Below are positions 25,377-34,303 of a stretch of DNA of 64,000 nucleotides, in pieces. The stretch spans positions 5,208,001 to 5,272,000 of the forward strand of contig OY970389.1 in NCBI GenBank assembly GCA_963720235.1, given 5' to 3'. How positions within the stretch are numbered: position 1 is the first letter of the stretch; each line of letters begins with the position of its first letter. The notes under the pieces were generated by a model. The model did not search any database and was not told the DNA's origin. It worked only from the letters and a program-made list of their open reading frames with translations. The position numbers and the translations under genes were made by a program. The stretch is from JACMLC01 sp963720235. Its GTDB lineage: Bacteria; Acidobacteriota; Blastocatellia; Pyrinomonadales; Pyrinomonadaceae.

Positions 25377-27302
25377 TCAGCTTCTTAACTTCTCTCGCGG
25401 AGCGCGGCGGTCTTCGAGGACTTCCATGCTCTCCTTGACGCGCATATAGATGCCGTCTGCATCGAGTCCGTATTTAGCCAGCAGAAGCTTTGCATCGCCG
25501 TGCGTCACAAGTCTGTCCGGGATTCCCATGCGCACGACGCGCAGCTTGTCCTGTAATCCGTTCTCTTCCAAAAGCTCCATCACGGCTGAGCCGAAACCGC
25601 CTGCGAGGTATGCTTCTTCAACCGTCACGATGAGCCGTTTGGTGCGCGCCAGCGCAAGCAGGAGTCCGGCATCAAGCGGCTTGACGAAACGCGCATTGAC
25701 GACTGATGCTTCGATGCCATCCTTCGCCAGATTCTCTGCGGCTTGCAAGGATGGATAGACCATTGAGCCGTAGGCGACAATCGCAACCTCGCTGCCGCCG
25801 CTGTCGCGCAGGATTTCGCCCCTGCCGATTTCCAGCAGTTGCGGCTCGCGCGAAATGTCCACGCCCACTCCGTTGCCGCGCGGGTAGCGCAAGGCTGCTG
25901 GCCCCGGATGCTCTATCGCGGTCAGGAGCATGTCTCTCAATTCCGCTTCATCCTTCGGAGCCATCAAGACCATGTTGGGCATCGCGCGCAAGTAAGCTAT
26001 GTCTAAGAGGCCATGATGCGTCGGGCCGTCCGGCCCTGCGACTCCGCCTCTATCAAGCGCGAATGTGACATTCAAATCCTGTATGCAGACATCATGCATC
26101 ACCTGATCGAAAGCTCTTTGCAGGAACGTAGAGTAAATCGCGGCCACAGGCTTCAAGCCTTCGCACGCCATCCCCGCGCAGAAGGTGACAGCATGTTGCT
26201 CCGCGATGCCGACATCAAAAGTGCGTCTCGGAAATTTTTCCAAAGCCCTGTCAATTCCAGTCCCGTCCGGCATCGCCGCCGTCAATGCCACAATCTTTTC
26301 ATCCTTCGCCATCAACTCGCACAAAGTATCGCCGAAGACCGAAGTGTACTGCGGAGCTTTCGATGCAGACTTGATAGGCGTGCCGGTCTTGATGTCAAAA
26401 GGGCCAGTCGCATGCCATGCGTAGTAATTTTTTTCCGAAGAAGGAAAGCCTTTGCCTTTGGTCGTCAACGCGTGGACAATCACAGGACTGTCCTTAATCT
26501 GCTGCGCCTCGCGCAGGGCCGCGACCAGTGCGCGCGGGTTATGGCCGTCAACATAGCCTATGTATTTAAATCCCAATTCATTGACGAGCGCGCCAGGCAA
26601 GACCGCAGCCGCTAAGGCATCCTTCACAGTCTTGGCCGCGTGATGAAGTCGCTCTCCGAGCCCCGGAATTGAGAGCAAGGTTTCGCCCACTTCATCTTTG
26701 AAGCGATGATAACCATGAGCTTCGCGTATGCGATTGAGATAACCTGTCAACGCGCCGACGGCAGGCGCAATGGACATCTCGTTATCGTTGAGGAGCACAA
26801 TCAGTCGCGTCTTCAAATGGCCCGCCTGATTGATAGCCTCCATCGCCATCCCGCCCGGCAAGCTCGCATCTCCGATAAGCGCGCAGACGTGATGCGACGC
26901 GCCTCGCCGGTCACGCGCAATCGCCATCCCCAAAGCAGCAGAGATGGAGGTCGAAGCATGGCCCGCGCCGAAGGTGTCATACTCCGACTCGTCGCGTTTG
27001 AGAAAGCCGCTGATGCCGCCGTACTGCTTGACGGTCGGCAGCAGGTCGCGCCGACCGGTCAGAATTTTATGTGCGTATGCTTGATGGCCCACGTCCCAGA
27101 CGAGTCTGTCTGTCGGCGTGTCGAAGGCATAGTGGAGCGCGACGGCCAGTTCGACTGCGCCAAGAGATGCGCCCGTGTGGCCGCCTATGCGCGACATCGT
27201 TTCCAGTATGTACTCGCGTATCTCGCTGGCAACCTCTGGCAGTTGGTCTATGGAGAGCTTGCGCAAGTCCGCAGGCGTGTTGATGTGCTGTAAGAGTTTC
27301 AT
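25377..27302 (-). CDS. dxs: 1-deoxy-D-xylulose-5-phosphate synthase
   Basis: A 641-residue thiamine-diphosphate enzyme, normal length, condensing pyruvate and glyceraldehyde 3-phosphate: the entry step of the MEP isoprenoid pathway. Motifs: DVGHQAYAHKILTGR, FGAGHASTSISAALG, TPP site GDASLPGGMAMEAINQ through LNDNEMSIAPAVGAL, transketolase-like FDVGIAEQHAVTFCAGMA and GVAGPDGPTHHGLLDIAYLR. The start ATG 27302 fits the family (MKLLQHINTPADLRKL). No other MEP gene is nearby. It is divergent from the Spy-like gene with about 200 bases between. Confidence 0.97.
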   Translation of the reverse strand: MKLLQHINTPADLRKLSIDQLPEVASEIREYILETMSRIGGHTGASLGAVELAVALHYAFDTPTDRLVWDVGHQAYAHKILTGRRDLLPTVKQYGGISGFLKRDESEYDTFGAGHASTSISAALGMAIARDRRGASHHVCALIGDASLPGGMAMEAINQAGHLKTRLIVLLNDNEMSIAPAVGALTGYLNRIREAHGYHRFKDEVGETLLSIPGLGERLHHAAKTVKDALAAAVLPGALVNELGFKYIGYVDGHNPRALVAALREAQQIKDSPVIVHALTTKGKGFPSSEKNYYAWHATGPFDIKTGTPIKSASKAPQYTSVFGDTLCELMAKDEKIVALTAAMPDGTGIDRALEKFPRRTFDVGIAEQHAVTFCAGMACEGLKPVAAIYSTFLQRAFDQVMHDVCIQDLNVTFALDRGGVAGPDGPTHHGLLDIAYLRAMPNMVLMAPKDEAELRDMLLTAIEHPGPAALRYPRGNGVGVDISREPQLLEIGRGEILRDSGGSEVAIVAYGSMVYPSLQAAENLAKDGIEASVVNARFVKPLDAGLLLALARTKRLIVTVEEAYLAGGFGSAVMELLEENGLQDKLRVVRMGIPDRLVTHGDAKLLLAKYGLDADGIYMRVKESMEVLEDRRAPREKLRS

Positions 27303-27503
27303 CGCCGCGTATTGTAGCGTGAGAGTTATCCAATCGTAAATCAGCCGCGCGATAAGAGATTGGATAATTTTTCAGACTAACCGCAGAGCACGCGCGTCAA
27401 AAGATGCGAGACACACAAAAGCGGTCTCGGCCAATCCGCAGTCGGGCATTCATTTCAGGAATGCGCAATCTTTCATCTTGGAACTTTAAGAAGGAGCAGG
27501 AAA

Positions 27504-28025
27504 ATGTCTTTACGAAACAGATTCACAGGACTCGCAGCATCACTCGCACTCATCATCACTTGCGGCGTCGCGGCTTACGCACAGAAACCCGCCACAGATG
27601 CAGACAGAGCAGCACAGGCACAGCTTGAAGCTATGCAAAGAAAAGGCGGGCGACATCGTGGCGGCACGCCCGTTATGCGTATCATGCGCAACCTCAATCT
27701 CACAGAAGCGCAGGAGCAGCAAACGCGCGTCATCGTCGAACGCTTCACCAACAACATCGAGCCGCAACGTCAGGCCCTGATGGAAATTCACAGGCAGAGA
27801 GTAGAGCAGGGCGACCTCTCAGATGATGTGAGACAAAAAGCGCACGACCTGCGCGAACAGATTCACACCGCGCAAAAGCAGATGCAGACAGAACTGCTCG
27901 CGCTTCTGACACCGGAACAGCGCACGAAGTATGACCAGCTAGAGCAGGAGTGGAAAGCGCGTCGCGCAGAAGGCCGCCAGCGTCGCGGACGCGGCGAACG
28001 TATGCCGCCGCCGGAAGAGCAGTAA
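27504..28025 (+). CDS. Spy/CpxP-like periplasmic protein
   Basis: A 173-residue protein with a signal peptide ending near AYAQ (residues 1-27). The mature part is helical: LNLTEAQEQQTRVIVERF and LLALLTPEQRTKYDQLEQEW carry the paired LTxxQ motifs of Spy/CpxP-type chaperones and metal-stress sensors. The tail is Arg/Gly-rich. AAGGAGCAGG precedes the ATG by 5 bases, the best ribosome-binding site in this stretch. It ends at a strong terminator (28050-28081) and may respond to envelope stress; no partner sensor is adjacent. Confidence 0.8.
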   Translation: MSLRNRFTGLAASLALIITCGVAAYAQKPATDADRAAQAQLEAMQRKGGRHRGGTPVMRIMRNLNLTEAQEQQTRVIVERFTNNIEPQRQALMEIHRQRVEQGDLSDDVRQKAHDLREQIHTAQKQMQTELLALLTPEQRTKYDQLEQEWKARRAEGRQRRGRGERMPPPEEQ

Positions 28026-28049
28026 AGTGTAAGAGGCGATAAAACAGAA

Positions 28050-28081
28050 GAGGCTCACAGTGAAATTTCACTGTGAGCCTC
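28050..28081. terminator. perfect 32-base palindrome, terminator of Spy-like gene
   Basis: GAGGCTCACAGTGAAA and its exact complement form a loopless palindrome, followed on the plus strand by ATTCTATTTTT. It lies in the convergent gap before arsC. Confidence 0.8.
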
Positions 28082-28143
28082 ATTCTATTTTTAGCTTTGC
28101 AATGGGACGAGGCACTCTTCTTAGCTCCATAGGAGCGTCATAC

Positions 28144-28198
28144 CAGTAGCCCACGACTGTCGTCATGGGCTACTGATATGACGCCCCTGACGGGGCTT
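28144..28198. repeat. CAGTAGCCCA/GCCCCTGACGGGGC palindromes
   Basis: CAGTAGCCCA...TGGGCTACTG (28144-28175) followed by ACGCCCCTGACGGGGCT to 28197. These belong to the same GC-rich family as 8785-8943. It is between the terminator and the arsC 3' end. Confidence 0.85.
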
Positions 28199-28230
28199 AA
28201 TACATCATAGCCTTATCTCATACTTAAATA

Positions 28231-28653
28231 TTACTTGCTGTCCTTCACGAACTCGCGCAAACGCAACTCAATCTCGTCTCTCACGCGACGAAAGACAGCT
28301 AACCTTTCATCCTCGCTCCCAACAGCCGCAGCCGGGTCGTCAAAGCTCCAGTGAATGCGCTGCGTCTCTCCGGGAAAGACTGGACAATTCTCCTTCGCGT
28401 TGTCGCAAACGGTAATCACGTAATCGAATCTCTGGCCCACAAATTCGTCCACGGATTTCGAGCGATGCCCGCCAATGTCTATCCCGCTCTCGCGCATCGC
28501 TTCGACGGCAAGCGGATTGACGACGGAAGGATGCGTGCCTGCGCTAAAAACTTCAAAGCGGCCCGCGCCCGCTTCTCTTAATAAGCCTTCGGCCATCTGG
28601 CTCCGCGCGGAATTGCCCGTGCAGAGAATCAACACACGCTTTGTCTCAGTCAT
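28231..28653 (-). CDS. arsC: arsenate reductase, thioredoxin-coupled (LMW phosphatase fold)
   Basis: A 140-residue ArsC. The P-loop CTGNSARS (C11) and the redox pair C83 and C90 (VCDNAKENCPVFPG) match the three essential cysteines of the thioredoxin-coupled (S. aureus pI258-type) enzyme. It reduces arsenate to arsenite in the cytoplasm, regenerated by thioredoxin. It is the last gene of the arsI-aquaporin-arsC operon and overlaps the aquaporin stop by ATGA. No arsB or acr3 pump is nearby. Confidence 0.96.
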   Translation of the reverse strand: MTETKRVLILCTGNSARSQMAEGLLREAGAGRFEVFSAGTHPSVVNPLAVEAMRESGIDIGGHRSKSVDEFVGQRFDYVITVCDNAKENCPVFPGETQRIHWSFDDPAAAVGSEDERLAVFRRVRDEIELRLREFVKDSK

Positions 28654-29399
28654 CTTTCATCCTCAACATCTGTCGCGCCATCATGCGGGACGACGACTGC
28701 CGCCGCGTCCGCAGGCAGGGCCGGGACGAGCCAGCGAAAAAGAATTGTGGCCGCCGCCGCGCCCGCCAGTTGCGCGATGATAAAGCCGGGCGCATCCATC
28801 GGTCTGATGCCCGCGAAAGTGTCACTCGCTGTGCGCGCCAGTGTGACAGCAGGATTCGCAAACGAAGTCGAAGCCGTGAACCAGTAGGCGGCTGTGATGT
28901 AGGCTGCGACTGCGAAGGGAACTGCCGCAGACCTTCGCCGCGAGCATCCCCAGATGACCGCGAGCAATCCGAACGTCGCGACAAACTCGCTCAACAACTG
29001 TGCGCCGCCAGCACGCGCGTGTCTCGAAGCGTTGAAGACAGGCAAGCCAAACATGATGTTGGCAATCGCCACTCCTGCGAATGCTCCGGCGACCTGCGCG
29101 CAGATATAAGCCGGAACATATTTCCAGAGGATTCCGCCCTGCGTCGCATCCGCTAAAGTGACGGCTGGATTAAAGTGCGCGCCGGAGATTGGCCCAAAGG
29201 TCAGTATCAGTGCGACGAGCGCAGCCCCGGTGGCAATGGTGTTGGCGAGCAAAGCTATCGCCACATTGCCACCTGAGAGCCGCTCTCCCATGATGCCTGA
29301 GCCGACGACAGCAGCTAAAAGAAAAGCTGTCCCGACTGCTTCAGCCGTCAGGCTTCTGGCAACATCAATCCGCCTCTGCTGTACGCGCTTCGCCGCCAA
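28650..29399 (-). CDS. MIP/aquaporin family channel, probable arsenite/metalloid exit
   Basis: A 249-residue channel with six helices and both half-helices: HFNPAVTL and FANPAVTLAR, i.e. two NPA motifs. Placed between arsI and arsC, it resembles the AqpS arrangement of Sinorhizobium meliloti, where arsenite made by ArsC leaves through an aquaglyceroporin instead of a pump. The frame stays open to GTG 29492 but that overlaps the arsI coding end by 89 bases; TTG 29399 starts just after the arsI stop. No good ribosome-binding site exists at either; the start is uncertain. Confidence 0.85.
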   Translation of the reverse strand: MAAKRVQQRRIDVARSLTAEAVGTAFLLAAVVGSGIMGERLSGGNVAIALLANTIATGAALVALILTFGPISGAHFNPAVTLADATQGGILWKYVPAYICAQVAGAFAGVAIANIMFGLPVFNASRHARAGGAQLLSEFVATFGLLAVIWGCSRRRSAAVPFAVAAYITAAYWFTASTSFANPAVTLARTASDTFAGIRPMDAPGFIIAQLAGAAAATILFRWLVPALPADAAAVVVPHDGATDVEDER

Positions 29400-29403
29400 A
29401 GCT

Positions 29404-29955
29404 TTAACGCGAGAGAGCGACGGGCGCAGCTGTCTCAGCCGTTGGCCCACAGCATGAAGCAGTCTCGGCTGTGGCCTGTGCAGGAGTCGCACAGGAAGCT
29501 GTTGCCTGCGGCTGAGTTTCTACAGCATCCAACGCCGCGCAGCACGCGGCAGTCTGCGTCAGGTTGTCTTCCAACACGACGAAGACTTCCCACTCGTTGC
29601 CGTCAGGGTCGTGAACCCATGTCTTGTCCTGCAAGGCATAGCAGCAATTTGTCTGCATCTCGTCGCGCGTGACAAGGCCAGCTTCGGCCCAACGCTCGCG
29701 CGTCGCCAGCACATCGTCCGTCGAAGCAACCTGAATCCCCAAGTGCGAGAGCGCGCCGCGCTCGCCGAAGGGAACCTGATTCAAAGTCAGATTGAGCGGC
29801 GGATTCTGCACATCAAACTTCGCGTAACCTTTGCGAACCTTGCTCGGCTCAATCCCAAGCATTTTTCTGTAAAACTCCAGACTCTGCTCCACATTCTTCA
29901 CGTTCAAAGCCAGATGCGCCTTGAGCGCCTGCACGGTTTTTGTAGTCTCACTCAT
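29404..29955 (-). CDS. arsI: ArsI-type C-As lyase / CadI-like vicinal-oxygen-chelate protein
   Basis: A 183-residue VOC-fold protein. HLALNVKNVEQSLEFYRKML opens the first half; TNCCYALQDKTWVHDPDGNEWEVF holds the vicinal cysteines and metal ligands typical of ArsI, the non-haem iron enzyme that cleaves the C-As bond of trivalent organoarsenicals. The extra C-terminal tail has CC, C and CC pairs (TAACC, SCATP, SCCGP). Three ATGs follow GGAGG; the third (29955) has the best 7-base spacing. First gene of the ars operon. Confidence 0.92.
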   Translation of the reverse strand: MSETTKTVQALKAHLALNVKNVEQSLEFYRKMLGIEPSKVRKGYAKFDVQNPPLNLTLNQVPFGERGALSHLGIQVASTDDVLATRERWAEAGLVTRDEMQTNCCYALQDKTWVHDPDGNEWEVFVVLEDNLTQTAACCAALDAVETQPQATASCATPAQATAETASCCGPTAETAAPVALSR

Positions 29956-29976
29956 CATCATTCCTCCTTCCAATAT

Positions 29977-29992
29977 ATTCGCCTAAGCGAAT
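29977..29992. promoter_or_regulatory. ArsR operator palindrome
   Basis: ATTCGCCTAAGCGAAT (6-4-6) lies 9 bases downstream of the -10 of the arsI promoter, over the expected transcription start, and between the divergent arsI and arsR genes. Position and symmetry fit an ArsR/SmtB-type operator. Confidence 0.75.
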
Positions 29993-30001
29993 GTGAGTCG
30001 G

Positions 30002-30031
30002 ACTATACATCCGAGAGAACATATCTGTCAA
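30002..30031 (-). promoter_or_regulatory. sigma70-type promoter of the ars operon
   Basis: On the minus strand TTGACA (30031-30026), an 18-base spacer and TATAGT (30007-30002). It leads through the palindrome 29992-29977 to the arsI start at 29955. Confidence 0.75.
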
Positions 30032-30066
30032 GGCATATTTGTTGGAATCGTGATAAAATATTTGAC

Positions 30067-30465
30067 ATGGCAAAAGAGAACGAAATTTTCGAGATGGAAA
30101 CATTGTTCCGCGCGCTAGCCGACAGGACGCGTCTGCGGCTCTTAAATCTGATGGGCGAGGATGAACTCTGCGTCTGCTTTTTCGTGGAGATATTACGGAC
30201 TAACCAGCCCAAGATTTCGCGCCATCTGGCTTATTTGCGGCGGGCCAAAGTGGTCTCGGCGCGGCGCGAGGGCAAGTGGATGCACTATCGCATCGTCGAG
30301 CCGCCGGATGAACACGCGGCGCGAATTTTCCGCGAAGTGCGCGCGTGGCTCAGAGAAGATGCACAGATGCAAAGAGACCGCGAGCGGCTGGTGAAAGTCT
30401 GCTGCGCGCCGCAGCCGCCAGTGCAGTTGCGCGGCGCGCCGCGTCCACTGAGCCTCACGGCTTAA
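30067..30465 (+). CDS. arsR: ArsR-family arsenic-responsive repressor
   Basis: A 132-residue winged-helix repressor: METLFRALADRTRLRLLNLM, DNA-binding helix NQPKISRHLAYLRRAKVVSA, wing REGKWMHYRIV. The metal site is the CVCFF pair (CxC) of the ELCVCD-type arsenic sensor. The open frame runs upstream to 29611 across arsI, but the family begins at ATG 30067. A C-terminal CC (KVCCAPQ) could contribute ligands. It is divergent from the ars operon, with the palindrome between. Confidence 0.93.
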   Translation: MAKENEIFEMETLFRALADRTRLRLLNLMGEDELCVCFFVEILRTNQPKISRHLAYLRRAKVVSARREGKWMHYRIVEPPDEHAARIFREVRAWLREDAQMQRDRERLVKVCCAPQPPVQLRGAPRPLSLTA

Positions 30466-30555
30466 AGGTTTTCGTTCAAGGAGAGAAAGAAAGATTTCAA
30501 AAAAGATTTCAAATTTGAGATTTCAGATTTGAAATTTCTCTGCGTTCTTCAGTGA

Positions 30556-30765
30556 TTAATTTTTATTCTTCGCCACTTCTTCATACGGGCAATGCCTGCA
30601 ATTATTGCCGCAGCAGTAGCCGCGACGAAGCAGATAGTGTGAGGTGAAAACCATCAGCCCTTTCTCAAAATAATAATCCGTGCCTTCTTTGAGCACAGGT
30701 TTTTCGCAGTCGTTTGTTGTGGTCTCTGCCGCGTTGGTCTCTATCTCCGCTTCTTCTTTTTTCAT
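30556..30765 (-). CDS. small DUF5522-like cysteine protein
   Basis: A 69-residue protein, acidic N-terminus (MKKEEAEIETNAAET), then DYYFEKGLMVFTSHYLLRRG and the cysteine cluster YCCGNNCRHCPYEE, the DUF5522 signature. Function unknown, likely metal binding. The longer frame to 30924 runs antisense into the peroxiredoxin gene and is not favoured. It sits between convergent/divergent neighbours arsR and bcp. Confidence 0.8.
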   Translation of the reverse strand: MKKEEAEIETNAAETTTNDCEKPVLKEGTDYYFEKGLMVFTSHYLLRRGYCCGNNCRHCPYEEVAKNKN

Positions 30766-30859
30766 CGTTGGTTCGATTCGCTTCAAGGATTGCCCAAGTG
30801 TTAGACTTGTGCGAGACAAAAAGCAAGTCACATATTCAATCATGAAGGAGATACGAGGC

Positions 30860-31318
30860 ATGCTCAAAGAAGGCGATGCTGCGCCGGATTTCACGACGCG
30901 CGATGCAAGCGGTAATGAGGTCAAGCTCTCAGACTTTCGCGGGCAAAAGGTTGTGCTCTACTTTTATCCGAAGGACGATACGCCGGGTTGCACGAAGGAG
31001 GCTTGCTCGTTCCGTGACGCGCATGCGGATTACACTGAGCAGGGCATCAAGGTGCTCGGCGTCTCGCTCGACGACGAGGCTTCGCACCAGCAGTTCGCGG
31101 AGAAATACAATCTGCCGTTCGCCTTGCTGGCAGACACGGATCATTCCGTCTCGGATGCTTACGGAGTTTATGGCGAGCAGACTTGGGGCGACAAGAAATA
31201 CATGGGCGTCGCGCGCAAGACGTTTCTGATTGACGAAGAAGGCAAGATTAAAAAGGTCTTCGATAAGGTCAATGTCGAGCAGCACAGCGAAGAGGTGATG
31301 CAGGCATTCAGCAGCTAG
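30860..31318 (+). CDS. bcp: thioredoxin-dependent peroxiredoxin, Bcp/PrxQ type
   Basis: A 152-residue thiol peroxidase. Peroxidatic cysteine C44 in DDTPGCTKEAC with resolving C49 five residues later, the atypical two-Cys PrxQ arrangement. Typical SDFRGQKVVLYFYPKDDT and VARKTFLIDEEGKI. It detoxifies H2O2 and alkyl hydroperoxides using thioredoxin. AGGAGAT precedes the ATG by about 7 bases; ATG 30842 is an alternative six codons earlier. Confidence 0.95.
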   Translation: MLKEGDAAPDFTTRDASGNEVKLSDFRGQKVVLYFYPKDDTPGCTKEACSFRDAHADYTEQGIKVLGVSLDDEASHQQFAEKYNLPFALLADTDHSVSDAYGVYGEQTWGDKKYMGVARKTFLIDEEGKIKKVFDKVNVEQHSEEVMQAFSS

Positions 31319-31338
31319 GCTTTGCGAGCTTTCTGTCT

Positions 31339-31402
31339 TTACTTTTCTTTGCGCCACCAGCGCGAAACACGAACGGTTCACGCAAAGGCGCAAAGAGAAA
31401 AC
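31339..31402. repeat. degenerate GCAAAGGC word palindrome
   Basis: TTTTCTTTGCGCC (31339) and GGCGCAAAGAGAAAA (to 31402) pair, but the interior words are altered. A further GCAAAG word follows at about 31411. It stands 3' of bcp. Confidence 0.7.
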
Positions 31403-31496
31403 TGAAGAACGCAAAGGTGTTGAGTTAGCTTGTCTCTTGAGTTTTGAAATCAATGCTTAATTAACTTCGATTTGCTTTTAATGGAGTTGCAGGGCC

Positions 31497-33239
31497 ATGA
31501 AATTGTTGTGTGGCTACTTGATTGTTTTGTCGCTGGCGATTATGTCGTCGGGGGATGCTGTGCAGGTCAATAGTAGCGGCGGCATCTGGGCCACGCTGGC
31601 GTTGATGCCTTCGTCCAGACAGGAAGTGTCGGCGGCTCTGCTTGGTGGAAAGATTTACGTCATCGCGGGCTACAACACGAACGGCGAGTCAACCAATACT
31701 GTCGAAGCGTATGACCCGGCCAGCAACGCTTGGAGCAGCGCAGCCGTGCTGCCACTTGTTAATAATCACAACGCAGCAGCCGTCGCAGCCGGAAAGCTCT
31801 ACGCCTTTGGCGGAGTCTCCGCGCGCGTCTTTGTCTATAACCCGCCGCCGCTCGATTCTTGGAGCGAAGTCGCCACGATGCATCACGCGCACGGCAACAC
31901 GCCTGCGGTCGGAGTGATTAACGACAGGATTTATGTAGCGGGCGGGACTGGGCCAATCTCGAATCAGAATGAGTTGGAAGTTTACGACCCTGTGCAGAAT
32001 TCCTGGTCCATTCTGGCTCCGATGAATGTCGCGCGCAATCACTGCGCGGGCGGAGTCATTAACGGAAAGTTTTATGTCGTCGGCGGGCGCGCGAATGCCT
32101 CTGCGCCGACGAGCTTAGAGGTCTATGACCCGCAGACAAATATGTGGACGCAGCTTGCGCCGATGCCGACCGCGCGGTCAGGCATCGCTGTCGCAGCCAT
32201 CGCGGGCAGGCTCTATGTCTTCGGCGGCGAGATTCCGATGCTGCATGGCGAAGTGGAAGTTTATTATCCCGTAAGTAATAGCTGGCGACAGTTGCCGCAG
32301 ATGCAGACGCCGCGACATGGACTCTTCTCCACAGTCATCGCCAACAAAGTCTATCTGCCCGGCGGTGGAATCGTACAAGGTTTCGGCGCGACCAACATCA
32401 ACGAAGTCTTTATCGTCCCCAATCCTGTTTCAGACTTTGACGGCGACGGGCGCACAGACCTCTCAGTCTTTCGCCCGTCGAGCAATGCTTGGCACATTCA
32501 GAATAGCTCCAACAATTCTTTTAGCAATCAGACCTTCGGCGCAAGCGGAGACCGCATCACGCCCGGCGATTACGATGGTGACAGCCGCACGGACATAGCA
32601 GTCTTCCGTCCTTCGCAGGGAGCGTGGTACAGCATCAATAGCTCGAACAATACTTTTCGTTCACAATTTTTCGGCATCAATACAGACACGCCCGTCGCAG
32701 TAGATTACGACGCGGACGGCAAAACAGACCTCGCGGTTTTTCGCAACGGCACATGGTACATACAGCAGAGCCTTTTGGGATTTCGCGCTGAGATTTTCGG
32801 CACGAGCGGCGACAAGCCAGTCGTGGGCGATTATGACAATGACGGTAAAGCAGACCTCGCGGTCTTTCGACCCACGAGCGGCGTCTGGTACATACAGCAA
32901 AGCTCGAATGGAATGCTTGTCAGCCAGCCTTTCGGCGTCTCTACAGATAGACCAGCGCAGGGCGATTATGACAATGATGGTAAAACGGATGTCGCGGTCT
33001 ATCGCAACGGCGCGTGGTACATACAGCAGAGCACGCTTGGCTTTCGCGCGCAGGCGTTCGGCATCGCTACTGACATCCCTGTGCCAGCAGATTATGACGG
33101 CGACGGACTCTCGGACATAGCAGTCTTCCGCCCGTCCGACGGCACATGGTACATCAATCAGAGTTCTACGGGATTTCGCGCTGCGGCCTTCGGCACAAAT
33201 GGCGATGTGCCTGCGCCTTCCGCTTATCTTCCGCAATAA
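31497..33239 (+). CDS. secreted Kelch-repeat plus FG-GAP/VCBS-like repeat protein
   Basis: A 580-residue protein with a signal peptide (MKLLCGYLIVLSLAIMSSGD). The first 300 residues are five to six Kelch repeats (e.g. GGKIYVIAGYNTNGES, YDPASNAWSSAA), a predicted beta-propeller. The last 270 are FG-GAP/VCBS-like units with DFDGDGRTDLSVFRPSS, the same repeat that ends the peroxidase at 3362-6217. Two propellers suggest an extracellular binding or adhesion role; no enzymatic motif is visible. AGTTGCAGGG precedes the start. Confidence 0.88.
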   Translation: MKLLCGYLIVLSLAIMSSGDAVQVNSSGGIWATLALMPSSRQEVSAALLGGKIYVIAGYNTNGESTNTVEAYDPASNAWSSAAVLPLVNNHNAAAVAAGKLYAFGGVSARVFVYNPPPLDSWSEVATMHHAHGNTPAVGVINDRIYVAGGTGPISNQNELEVYDPVQNSWSILAPMNVARNHCAGGVINGKFYVVGGRANASAPTSLEVYDPQTNMWTQLAPMPTARSGIAVAAIAGRLYVFGGEIPMLHGEVEVYYPVSNSWRQLPQMQTPRHGLFSTVIANKVYLPGGGIVQGFGATNINEVFIVPNPVSDFDGDGRTDLSVFRPSSNAWHIQNSSNNSFSNQTFGASGDRITPGDYDGDSRTDIAVFRPSQGAWYSINSSNNTFRSQFFGINTDTPVAVDYDADGKTDLAVFRNGTWYIQQSLLGFRAEIFGTSGDKPVVGDYDNDGKADLAVFRPTSGVWYIQQSSNGMLVSQPFGVSTDRPAQGDYDNDGKTDVAVYRNGAWYIQQSTLGFRAQAFGIATDIPVPADYDGDGLSDIAVFRPSDGTWYINQSSTGFRAAAFGTNGDVPAPSAYLPQ

Positions 33240-33245
33240 TGCTCT

Positions 33246-33653
33246 ATGTGTTTAGTCGCATACATCGCTGCCAGTATGCCTCTCAAACTCATTGAGTGGG
33301 ATGAGACTGAGCCGAATTTTCATCTAGCGGAATTGTCGAGCCGCGATTCGCAGGTCAAAAAGCAGTTTGCGTTGTCGCATGTTTATTATGTTGGCTCGCA
33401 TAAGTTCTGCGGCTGCGGATTTTTGAAAGACGGGGAAGTCGGAGAGGATTTAAAGAGAGTTGAAGAGAGCTATGCGCGGCTGGCAGATTACGCGCGTGAG
33501 GCTCTTGAGGCTGGAGCCGAGTTACAGCTTTTCGCTTGTTGGGAAGGAGATCAAGGGGCTGTGCCGGAATTTCATGAAGTCATCTCTGTCGAGACTTTGA
33601 CAGACAGCGATTTTGTCTTCAAAGAGAAGGCGTTTTACAGACTTTTCGTGTAA
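33246..33653 (+). CDS. hypothetical cytoplasmic protein
   Basis: A 135-residue protein, alpha/beta, acidic, with FALSHVYYVGSHKFCGCGFL and LFACWEGDQG. No family recognised by eye. It begins 6 bases after the stop of the Kelch gene; MPLKLIEWDETE (Met11, 33276) may be the real start. Likely translationally coupled with the preceding gene although the two proteins seem unrelated (one secreted, one not). Confidence 0.6.
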   Translation: MCLVAYIAASMPLKLIEWDETEPNFHLAELSSRDSQVKKQFALSHVYYVGSHKFCGCGFLKDGEVGEDLKRVEESYARLADYAREALEAGAELQLFACWEGDQGAVPEFHEVISVETLTDSDFVFKEKAFYRLFV

Positions 33654-33720
33654 TTTCACCACAAATCCGGCGCAAAAATTACGGCGGCGTTTGTTAATAA
33701 CATTTCCATAGGAGCGTTTA

Positions 33721-34303
33721 ATGAGTGGAGACGACCTAAAGGAGAAAGACGTGTTAGCAGCCGCAACCCAAATACAAACGATACCCGACGCGCCGCCGCC
33801 GGAACTGGAAACGCTCTTTCGCGAGCATTATGACCAGATTTTCCGTACGGCCTACCGCGTGACCGGCAACCCTTCGGATGCCGAAGACGTTTTGCAGACA
33901 GTTTTCCTGCGCCTCGTGCGGCGCGAAGAGGGATTAGACCTCAAGCCGAATCCGGCTGGCTATCTCTTGCGCGCGGCCATCAATGCCTCGCTCGACATCA
34001 TGCGCAGCCGCACGCGCGCCAAATCCGTCGCCCTCGATGATATTGAGCACGAACAACTGGAAAGCACTTTTTTGAACCCGGAAGCGCAGCACGCAGACAA
34101 AGAGTTGCGCGAACTGCTTCAGGAAGCGATTTCCAAGCTCGGCCCGAAGGCGGCTGAGATGTTCGTGCTGCGTTATTACGAAGGCTATGGCAACCGCGAG
34201 ATTGCGGAGATGCTTGGAACTTCGCAGATGGTCGTTGGCGTGATGCTGCACCGCAGCCGCACGCGCCTGAGAAAAGAGATTGGCGAGTACCTGGAGAAAC
34301 ATC

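Noticed and set aside
28646..28984. Arg/Ser-rich minus-strand frame inside the aquaporin gene
   Set aside because: It is a shifted frame of the MIP channel; NPA motifs lie in the other frame.
33246..33653. A named family for the 135-residue protein (e.g. phage-related)
   Set aside because: No motif supports it; left as hypothetical.
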